A stretch of DNA of 34,618 nucleotides. It comes from Prolixibacteraceae bacterium. Lineage in GTDB: Bacteria; Bacteroidota; Bacteroidia; Bacteroidales; Prolixibacteraceae. This document shows, in pieces, positions 25,292 to 31,443 of this stretch. A program made the position numbers and the translations under genes. The notes beneath the pieces were generated by a model. That model saw nothing but the letters and a program-made list of their open reading frames with translations, was not told the DNA's origin and did no database searches. Location of the stretch: contig JAIBEY010000116.1 of NCBI GenBank assembly GCA_019459525.1, positions 1-34,618 on the forward strand. Direction: 5' to 3'. Within the stretch, counting starts at the first letter, position 1. Every line of letters begins with the position of its first letter.

Positions 25292-27415
25292 ATGAAGCAT
25301 ATTTTTATTTTGCTGTCGTTTTTTCTGTTCCTAATAAATGCCAGCGCCCAGCAAACCATGAGCTTAAAAGATGCTACCCTTGGAGCAGGTAGTTACCTGA
25401 GACCCGAAATGCCTTCGCAACTAAAGTGGAAAGATAACGAGCATTATGTGATGGTGAAAAATAATAGCCTGGTTGAAGTTGATATTAAAAATGAGCAGCA
25501 AATGGAACTGCTTTCGCTGGCTGAACTTAACACCATTTTGGCTGAAAAAGAATTGAAAGCGTTTCCTGCTTTTACATTCATCAACGAAAATCAAATCTGG
25601 TTTTATGCTTCCAATCGGTTGTTTATCCTGAATCTGAAAGAAAAGTCGGTAGTGAAAAGTATTGATATTCCGGCCGAAGCCGGGAATCGTGATTTTAATA
25701 CTGAAACTCAGACTTTGGCTTTCACCCTGAAGAATAATTTGTATATCACCGGAACTTCGGGCAACAATCCGATTACGAACGATTCGAATCCGCATATTAT
25801 TAATGGAGCCTCTGTTCACCGTAATGAGTTTGGCATCGATAAAGGAACTTTCTGGTCTCCATCGGGCAATCGTCTGGCATTTTACCGCATGGATGAAACA
25901 ATGGTTGGCGATTATCCTTTGGTTGATTTTATGGCACGCGAAGCCGAGCTTGACAACGTAAAATATCCGATGGCCGGAATGACGAGCCATGAGGTGAAAC
26001 TTGGAGTTTACAACCGGGAAACCCAAACGGTAGTTTATATGAAAACCGGCGGCCCAAAAGATCATTACCTGACCAATATCAGTTGGAGTCCCGATGAGAA
26101 AACCATTTTCATTGCCGAGTTAAACCGGGAACAAAATCACATGAAGCTGAATCAATATGATGTTGCGACTGGCGATTTGATCAAAACTGTTTTGGAAGAA
26201 AAGGATGAAAAATATGTGGAACCACTGCATCCGGTTGTGTTTTCGAAAACCGATCCGCAGAAGTTTTACTATCAAAGCACCCGAGATGGCTTTAACCATG
26301 TTTACCTGTGTTCAGTAAATGGAGGCGTATTGAGCCAGATTACGAAAGGAGAATGGGAAGTGACCGAGATGCTTGGATTTGATAACGATGAAAAGAACCT
26401 GTTTTTTGAAGCGACCAAAGAAAGCCCTACAGAACGGCATGTTTATCAAATTAATGTGAAGTCCGGAAAAATAAGTAAGTTGACCGAAAAGGCAGGCACG
26501 CACTCCGGAATGTTGTCGCCCGGTCATAATAAACTCATTGATCGCTGGACGAGTACCGATGTGCCCGGCCGTGTTGATCTGGTTTTCGTTAAAGATGGTC
26601 GGGTTAAAACTATTCACGAAGCGCCAAACACGCTGAAAGATTATGAGTTGGGTGAGAACACTGTTTTTACAATTAAAGCTGCCGATGAAACCACGGATTT
26701 GTATTGCCGGATGATTAAACCCCGGAATTTTGATCCAACAAAAAAATATCCGGTTATTGTATATGTTTACGGAGGACCACATGCCCAGCTTGTAAATAAA
26801 ACCTGGCACAACGATGCCCGCTGGTGGCAGTATTACATGGCCGAAAAAGGTTACATCGCCTTTACAGTCGATAGCCGGGGATCGGCCAACCGCGGCAAAG
26901 CATTCGAAAATGTCATCCACCGGCAATTGGGCGTAGTTGAAACTGCTGACCAAATGAAGGGGATTGAGTACCTGAAATCGTTACCGTTTGTTGATGCAGG
27001 ACGGATTGGTGTACATGGTTGGAGTTACGGCGGATTTATGACTTTAAATTTGATGCTGAAGCACCCTGAAACATTTAAAGTAGGCGTAGCTGGCGGACCT
27101 GTTGTTGACTGGAGCATGTACGAAGTTATGTACGGCGAGCGCTACATGGATATGCCTGACGAAAATGCGAAAGGTTACGAAAACTCGAATATGCTCAATT
27201 ACGCCGATCAGCTTCAGGGTAAATTATTGCTTATTCATGGCGTTCAGGATCAAACCGTGGTGATGCAGCATAGTATACAGTTCCTGAAAAAATGTATTGA
27301 TTTAAATAAGCAGCCCGACTTTTTTGTATATCCAACTCACGAACACAATGTACGCGGGAACGACCGGCTTCATTTGATGGAGAAAATAAGTAACTACTTT
27401 CTGGAAAATCTGTAG
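25292..27415 (+). CDS. S9 family prolyl oligopeptidase, dipeptidyl-peptidase IV type
   Basis: A 707-residue periplasmic serine peptidase with a signal peptide (hydrophobic 4-17, cleavage near NASAQ). Residues to about 470 form the DPP-IV beta-propeller (WSPSGNRLAFYRMDE, ISWSPDEKTIFI). The rest is the alpha/beta-hydrolase domain: VYGGPHAQLV (oxyanion region), nucleophile S578 in GWSYGG, D653 in HGVQDQTV, and H685 (or the nearby H683) in THEHNVRG. DPP-IV enzymes remove X-Pro or X-Ala dipeptides from peptide N-termini, usually for peptide feeding. The catalytic set is complete and the length normal. It has its own -7 box and is convergent with the Omp85-like gene, with 7 bp between the stops. 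Confidence 0.93.
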   Translation: MKHIFILLSFFLFLINASAQQTMSLKDATLGAGSYLRPEMPSQLKWKDNEHYVMVKNNSLVEVDIKNEQQMELLSLAELNTILAEKELKAFPAFTFINENQIWFYASNRLFILNLKEKSVVKSIDIPAEAGNRDFNTETQTLAFTLKNNLYITGTSGNNPITNDSNPHIINGASVHRNEFGIDKGTFWSPSGNRLAFYRMDETMVGDYPLVDFMAREAELDNVKYPMAGMTSHEVKLGVYNRETQTVVYMKTGGPKDHYLTNISWSPDEKTIFIAELNREQNHMKLNQYDVATGDLIKTVLEEKDEKYVEPLHPVVFSKTDPQKFYYQSTRDGFNHVYLCSVNGGVLSQITKGEWEVTEMLGFDNDEKNLFFEATKESPTERHVYQINVKSGKISKLTEKAGTHSGMLSPGHNKLIDRWTSTDVPGRVDLVFVKDGRVKTIHEAPNTLKDYELGENTVFTIKAADETTDLYCRMIKPRNFDPTKKYPVIVYVYGGPHAQLVNKTWHNDARWWQYYMAEKGYIAFTVDSRGSANRGKAFENVIHRQLGVVETADQMKGIEYLKSLPFVDAGRIGVHGWSYGGFMTLNLMLKHPETFKVGVAGGPVVDWSMYEVMYGERYMDMPDENAKGYENSNMLNYADQLQGKLLLIHGVQDQTVVMQHSIQFLKKCIDLNKQPDFFVYPTHEHNVRGNDRLHLMEKISNYFLENL

Positions 27416-27422
27416 CGAGAAA

Positions 27423-29300
27423 TTACTCGAAACTTAACGGTTCTGGCCCTCGGGGCTGAAACGAATAGAACCGGTTTTTCGAAACTTCGTCGAGAATAAA
27501 TCCGATGGAACTCACATCGCTCGGGTGATTGGGATAATAAGCCAGCCTGATCTGGATGGTTTTAAAAATGAGGTTTTCATTTCGGATACGAAGTCCCAAA
27601 CCCAATCCGGCGTAGTAACTTTGTTTGAAAATGGATTCGTTAGCGGGTCCAACAATTCCAGCATCAAAAAAAGAGAAAAATGCGGTCTGGAAATTCAGGA
27701 TGGATCGTTTCTGAAAAAAAACATTTTCCACATTCAGCGTTAAACGCTGTTTGCCTTTGCCAATGCGGCTTCCAAATCCACGGATGCCATCACTGTTTCT
27801 CAGCAAAAGATCTTCAATTTCGAAACGGTTTATTCCCAGGGTGTAATTTAATTTGATAAACTGACGGGATTGATTTCTCCAAACCTGAAATAATGGCGAT
27901 ATGTAATTGATTTTTAAATCTGCCATGCCCTGTTCTGCTCCATCCGGTTTCCAAAAGGTCCCCAATCCAAAAGAGGTGAAAAAATAAAAAGGTTTGTTTT
28001 TAAAAAGGTTTCCTGTTGACAGATACAAATGCGAGTACCACCGGTCTCCAAACTCATTGTGGTCATATCCGAAAACCAATTCGTGCAGGTAACCTTTAGG
28101 GATGTCTTCGGTAATTCCATAGCTGTAAATCAGGTAATCACGAACGTACGACCTTCTGGAAAAACTTAGGCTGCCCAAATAGAATGTACTGTTTGCAAAG
28201 AATTGATTGCCGTCGTTATCTGGCTGTGGGCGGTCGTAAAAAGAAGTATATCTGACTCTTCCTGAAATATTTATCTGGAAACGGCTGTCGTTTGGATTTG
28301 TCGCACGTTTTAAACGCCTACCATACCAGGTATCCAGAAAAAGGTAATCCAGCGGATAGTCAATCAGCACATGATCACTCAGATTAATGCGGTCCGATCT
28401 AAAACTTCTCAAAAAAGTCAATCCCCCGGCATAAACCGATTGGGGTCGAAGAAAATCGCGCTCAAAGGAAAAGAACATTCCTTCGCGGAGGTAAGTATTG
28501 GTATATCCAGCCGAAAAATCGAAGAATCCTCCCTTTACGTTATTGATTGCATAGTAGGCTTCAAATCCGATATGAGGTGTCAAATCGGTATGTGCTATTA
28601 ATTTTGTGCCAATTTCATGACCTACACCTAGTATATTTTTGTCATAAATGCCGATTTCGCCTTTATTGATACTCCCAATATTTCCTGAAATGCCTAAAGA
28701 AAAAACATCTTTGGTGAGAATAAGAATGTCAACCATGTTGTCGTTAAATGGATGCGGCTTAATAATTATTCTGACATCCTTTAAATAAGGTAAACTTCTC
28801 AGCAGACGTTCATTGTCCATGATAAGGTCCGGGTCAAGCTCTTGCCCTTCTTTTATCCATAGATTTTTTCGTATAACATAAAGGTTCGATTTTGAGTGTA
28901 GTTTGTTGGCCCATTTTTCAAGCCAGATATTGGTAATCTTAGCTGTATCAGTAAAATCAGGACCAAAAACGTCAAGAGATTTTATACTGATTGAGCCTAT
29001 GGTTTTATTCTCGAAAGTTTTATAATATTCATAAGAAGATAAATCACCGTTTACGGTTTGGTTTTCGGTGCAAATAACCCAATTGTATAACCATTTGGTT
29101 ACTTTGTGGCGCGAGGCTTTCATTGCAAGGCTGTCATAGAACAACTCCGGACTATTTTTCACGATTACTACTCCTAATGAGTCATTTTTTAACATAGGAA
29201 TATCCTTACCCTTCAGGGATAACGCAGAAAGAATCAGGAAAGTAATCCACATTAATCTCATCATATACCAACGACCTTTTCGAATTTTAAAATTATTCAA
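27423..29300 (-). CDS. Omp85/BamA-like outer-membrane protein (POTRA plus beta-barrel)
   Basis: A 625-residue protein with an N-terminal signal sequence; the start is either 29300 or the internal Met at about residue 13, giving MMRLMWITFLILSAL. A POTRA-like segment at about 135-205 contains LWIKEGQELDPDLIMDNERLLRSLPYLKDVRI followed by VDILILTKDVFSLG, the usual link from a POTRA to an Omp85 barrel. The remaining ~420 residues are alternating aromatic strands (GFFDFSAGYTNTYLREGMFFSFERDFL; IRGFGSRIGKGKQRLTLNVENVFF). It resembles single-POTRA Omp85 relatives of Bacteroidota rather than the essential five-POTRA BamA. Its client is unknown. It is divergent from the TonB-like gene (122 bp between starts). 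Confidence 0.75.
   Translation of the reverse strand: MNNFKIRKGRWYMMRLMWITFLILSALSLKGKDIPMLKNDSLGVVIVKNSPELFYDSLAMKASRHKVTKWLYNWVICTENQTVNGDLSSYEYYKTFENKTIGSISIKSLDVFGPDFTDTAKITNIWLEKWANKLHSKSNLYVIRKNLWIKEGQELDPDLIMDNERLLRSLPYLKDVRIIIKPHPFNDNMVDILILTKDVFSLGISGNIGSINKGEIGIYDKNILGVGHEIGTKLIAHTDLTPHIGFEAYYAINNVKGGFFDFSAGYTNTYLREGMFFSFERDFLRPQSVYAGGLTFLRSFRSDRINLSDHVLIDYPLDYLFLDTWYGRRLKRATNPNDSRFQINISGRVRYTSFYDRPQPDNDGNQFFANSTFYLGSLSFSRRSYVRDYLIYSYGITEDIPKGYLHELVFGYDHNEFGDRWYSHLYLSTGNLFKNKPFYFFTSFGLGTFWKPDGAEQGMADLKINYISPLFQVWRNQSRQFIKLNYTLGINRFEIEDLLLRNSDGIRGFGSRIGKGKQRLTLNVENVFFQKRSILNFQTAFFSFFDAGIVGPANESIFKQSYYAGLGLGLRIRNENLIFKTIQIRLAYYPNHPSDVSSIGFILDEVSKNRFYSFQPRGPEPLSFE
27438..27479 (+). terminator. 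Possible terminator for the S9 peptidase gene, inside the Omp85-like coding end
   Basis: CGGTTCT (27438-27444) pairs with AGAACCG (27467-27473), an inner GCCC/GGGC pairing lies at 27446-27456, and TTTTT follows at 27475-27479. The structure starts 22 bp past the peptidase stop. It must also encode the last residues of the convergent gene. The loop is rather large, so confidence is moderate. Confidence 0.4.
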
Positions 29301-29407
29301 TTAATTTAAAGATAAGTGTTAAAAAAGCATAAGTCAGATTAGGCGATTGGGAAAAGAATTTATTTCATAGTAACGATTGATTTTTACTTACCGATAACCG
29401 TTTTTAC

Positions 29408-29415
29408 TAAATTTG
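29408..29415 (+). promoter_or_regulatory. -7 box (TAAATTTG) very close to the TonB-like start
   Basis: An exact TAnnTTTG ending only 7 bp before the ATG at 29423. If used, the transcript would start within a few bases of the start codon, i.e. a leaderless or near-leaderless mRNA. No consensus TTTG is seen at 19-20 bp upstream. Confidence 0.45.
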
Positions 29416-29422
29416 CGCCTCC

Positions 29423-30157
29423 ATGTCTAGTATCAAAGAACTATATCGCAGAAATGTATATGGGGTAATGGGCACCCTTATCTTCCATATTTTATTGGTC
29501 GCCGGATTTCTGGTGGCCGAGTTAAACCTGAATGTTAAAATTGAAAAAGAGGAAGCCATCTTGCTCGATTTTACTGCTGCTCCTGAAAAAGAAGAAAAAA
29601 TTCAGGAACCGGAAAAATCCCCGGAAAAAAGAGAGGCCTCGGAAAATAGCACCTCAAATGACCGGAGTTCCGGGAGCAACAGGGCCGTAAATGAAGCATC
29701 GAAAAAGGACAAGTTTTTTGATGCTAATTACAATCGGGATGTTGAGGAAGCAAAGAAACTGGTTGCCGATGTGAATAAACAATTGTCGAAGAAAGTGGCT
29801 CCGGCAAAGAAATTTGAAATGCCGGAAGAAACTACTGAAGGACAGGACCCCGACTCGATAAAAAATGTTGTTTATTCAGGAAAAAGCAATATTCATTATT
29901 TCCTCGAAAACCGATATCATACCCGATTACCTATTCCTGTTTATTTGGCCAGGGGTGGTGGTACTATAACAGTTGACATACAAGTTGACCGATCAGGGAG
30001 AGTGATCAAAGCAGAAGCGAGAGCTGCAAAAAATCTTAATGATCCGATGTTACCGGTTTATGCCGTTCAGGCAGCAGAACGTACCGTATTTAACTCAGAA
30101 TCAAAAGCTCCTGCTGTTCAGCGAGGAACAATTACTTACCAATTTGTTGCGCAGTAA
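29423..30157 (+). CDS. TonB-like energy transducer protein
   Basis: A 244-residue protein with a short cytoplasmic N-terminus, one membrane helix (about 14-34, VMGTLIFHILLVAGFLVAELNL) and a long charged Lys/Glu/Pro-rich periplasmic linker (50-150). The C-terminal TonB-like domain has GGGTITVDIQVDRSGRVIKAEARAA and ends RGTITYQFVAQ. The TonB-box-binding fold is recognisable, although the linker is acidic/basic rather than the classic Pro-rich run. It probably couples ExbBD energy to an outer-membrane receptor, or is one of the many TonB paralogues of Bacteroidota. No exbBD or receptor gene is in the window. Confidence 0.8.
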   Translation: MSSIKELYRRNVYGVMGTLIFHILLVAGFLVAELNLNVKIEKEEAILLDFTAAPEKEEKIQEPEKSPEKREASENSTSNDRSSGSNRAVNEASKKDKFFDANYNRDVEEAKKLVADVNKQLSKKVAPAKKFEMPEETTEGQDPDSIKNVVYSGKSNIHYFLENRYHTRLPIPVYLARGGGTITVDIQVDRSGRVIKAEARAAKNLNDPMLPVYAVQAAERTVFNSESKAPAVQRGTITYQFVAQ

Positions 30158-30192
30158 CATTTAATTGATGTTTAGGTCACAATAATTTCAAT

Positions 30193-30327
30193 ATCATTTT
30201 ACAATTATTTTCGAATTGTTTCGACTCAATGGCGTAAATTTGTAATACATTTTTTTTCATAAGTTTAGGTTTAGTTAGGTTAGTTAGTTTAAGAGAGAAA
30301 AGGTAGGACAGAGGTTCTACCTTTTTG
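30193..30327. repeat. Copy 1 of a duplicated leader/sRNA-like element
   Basis: The core (30238-30327) shares 48 consecutive identical bases with copy 2, then differs by a 4-nt insertion and one base. Homology fades upstream to about 30193. Plus-strand reading: an exact -7 box TAAATTTG (30235-30242), about 80 nt without an ATG or GTG, then an intrinsic terminator (30298-30325 plus T-run). Minus-strand reading: a hairpin, a G-free leader, then ATG at 30260 opening a 27-codon frame MKKNVLQIYAIESKQFENN... that ends at 30177. That N-terminus resembles the start of SusC-like receptors as I remember them in related genomes, but the frame stops before any signal peptide. Confidence 0.75.
30298..30325 (+). 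terminator. Terminator hairpin of copy 1
   Basis: AAAAGGTAGGAC (30298-30309), loop AGAG, GTTCTACCTTTT (30314-30325), with the T-tract continuing to TTTTTG. The stem is 12 bp with one G-U pair when read as plus-strand RNA; on the minus strand the same position would be an A-C mismatch. It is also the first terminator-like structure downstream of the TonB-like gene. Confidence 0.6.
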
Positions 30328-30405
30328 TTTTTTACGACCTTATTCTCTGCATCGAAAACGTAGTCTTGACCAATCATCAGTTCTTAATAATCAGATAAGT
30401 TTAAC

Positions 30406-30536
30406 ATCATTTAACGATTGTTTTGATATTTTTTGAATTCCATAAAGTAGATTTGTAATACATTTTTTTTCATAAGTTTAGGTTTAGTTAGGTTAGTTTA
30501 AGAGAGAAAAGGTAGGACAGAGGTCCTACCTTTTTA
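30406..30536. repeat. Copy 2 of the duplicated leader/sRNA-like element
   Basis: The offset from copy 1 is exactly 213 bp up to the 4-nt deletion and 209 bp after it. Plus strand: -7 box TAGATTTG (30448-30455), TTTTG 22 bp upstream, and a perfect terminator at 30507-30535. Minus strand: ATG at 30473 opens MKKNVLQIYFMEFKKYQNNR and stops at 30411-30413. The residues beyond that stop (MMLNL) still align with copy 1 (MILKL). The transcribed or leader part is far better conserved than the flank, so the core appears to be under constraint or recently copied. Confidence 0.75.
30507..30535 (+). terminator. Terminator hairpin of copy 2
   Basis: AAAAGGTAGGAC (30507-30518), loop AGAG, GTCCTACCTTTT (30523-30534), a perfect 12-bp stem followed by TTTTTATTTT. 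It is a textbook intrinsic terminator on the plus strand. Read on the minus strand it becomes a 5'-leader hairpin. Confidence 0.65.
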
Positions 30537-30847
30537 TTTTTGCTCCAATTCTGAATCTTTCCGCAAACCTAAGTTGGAAATCTGCAAATATACTTCGGAA
30601 CAATATTACTTCATTACCGCTTTCTTTTTTAGTTATAAGTAAATTCGCAGAGCCTATGGGTTCAATGTAAGTTCTTTACCGAATTGGTTATGGAAAAATG
30701 CTGCTAGCGTTTGTGTAGTGCTTATGATACGTTTATTTTCGGAATAAAATATATTTGAATTATTTGTTTTTTCAACATTTTATACTGATTTTTAAAAATC
30801 GAAAAAACTTCAGATTCAACTAAGTTTTTACGCCGGGAAACGAAATC
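30537..30847. other. Gap upstream of the sigma-factor gene
   Basis: No gene seen. It contains minus-strand -7 boxes TAGGTTTG (plus 30564-30571) and TATATTTG (plus 30585-30592), which could drive minus-strand transcription into copy 2. A plus-strand TATATTTG (30750-30757) could give the sigma gene a leader of about 100 nt. Confidence 0.4.
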
Positions 30848-30855
30848 TACTTTTG
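30848..30855 (+). promoter_or_regulatory. -7 box (TACTTTTG) abutting the sigma-factor start
   Basis: An exact TAnnTTTG ending 2 bp before the ATG at 30858, with TTTT (30825-30828) 19 bp upstream at the -33 position. Use of this promoter would give an essentially leaderless mRNA. Confidence 0.5.
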
Positions 30856-30857
30856 CG

Positions 30858-31442
30858 ATGATTGATTACTCAAACCAGGAACTTTTAAATGGGATTCTTC
30901 GAAATGATACGATTGTTTTACAATCCATTTATAAGAATTTCTATTCGAAGATTAATTTTTTCATCAAAAAAAACAATGGAGATGATGATGATGCAAATGA
31001 TATTTTTCAGGAAGCAATCATTATTATCTACCGTAAACTAAAGGCTAATGACTTGGTCTTAGATTGTACCTTTGAGACATATCTATACTCTGTTTGTCGT
31101 TTTTTATGGCTCAAACAACTGGAACGACGAAAACTGGAAAAGGAAAAGATCAAGGATAATCACGAATATAACGAAGACATCTACGATGATAATTTAGAAA
31201 AAGTAGTTGATTTAAACGATCGCTATAGATTGTTTCAGAAACATTTTGCCAATCTGGGCAAAGATTGTCAGAAAGTCTTGCAATTGTATTTTGACAAGGT
31301 CCCACTGAAGAGCATTGCTCAGATTATGGGTTTTAAGAGTGAAAAGTATGCTAAAAAACGTAAGTTTAAATGTAAGGAATACCTTATCAAGAGCATAAAG
31401 CAGGATTTAGAGTATAAAAAGATTTTAAGTGGAGAACATTAG
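30858..31442 (+). CDS. ECF-type sigma-70 family RNA polymerase sigma factor
   Basis: A 194-residue protein. Region 2 lies at about 20-95: VLQSIYKNFYSKINFFIKKN, then DDANDIFQEAIIIIYRKL. Region 4 lies at about 130-185, with LGKDCQKVLQLYFDKVPLKSIAQIMGFKSEKYAKKRKFKCKEYL (helix-turn-helix). There is no anti-sigma (FecR-like) gene beside it. Instead the convergent neighbour is a TPR-CHAT protein, with one base between the two stop codons. Sigma factors of this small group are often found beside CHAT/TPR genes in Bacteroidota, as far as I recall, so the pairing is probably functional. The start is fixed by family similarity (NQELLNGILRND), although it leaves almost no leader after the best promoter. 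Confidence 0.88.
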   Translation: MIDYSNQELLNGILRNDTIVLQSIYKNFYSKINFFIKKNNGDDDDANDIFQEAIIIIYRKLKANDLVLDCTFETYLYSVCRFLWLKQLERRKLEKEKIKDNHEYNEDIYDDNLEKVVDLNDRYRLFQKHFANLGKDCQKVLQLYFDKVPLKSIAQIMGFKSEKYAKKRKFKCKEYLIKSIKQDLEYKKILSGEH

Positions 31443-31443
31443 A

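Noticed and set aside
25421-26953. Two long minus-strand open frames inside the S9 peptidase gene
   Set aside because: They are antisense to a complete DPP-IV coding region, with no motif, signal or promoter of their own.
30177-30377. Minus-strand 66-codon frame spanning repeat copy 1
   Set aside because: Its upper half reads through the hairpin and the G-free leader in low-complexity fashion. Only the last 27 codons resemble copy 2, so it is treated as part of the repeated element, not as a separate gene.
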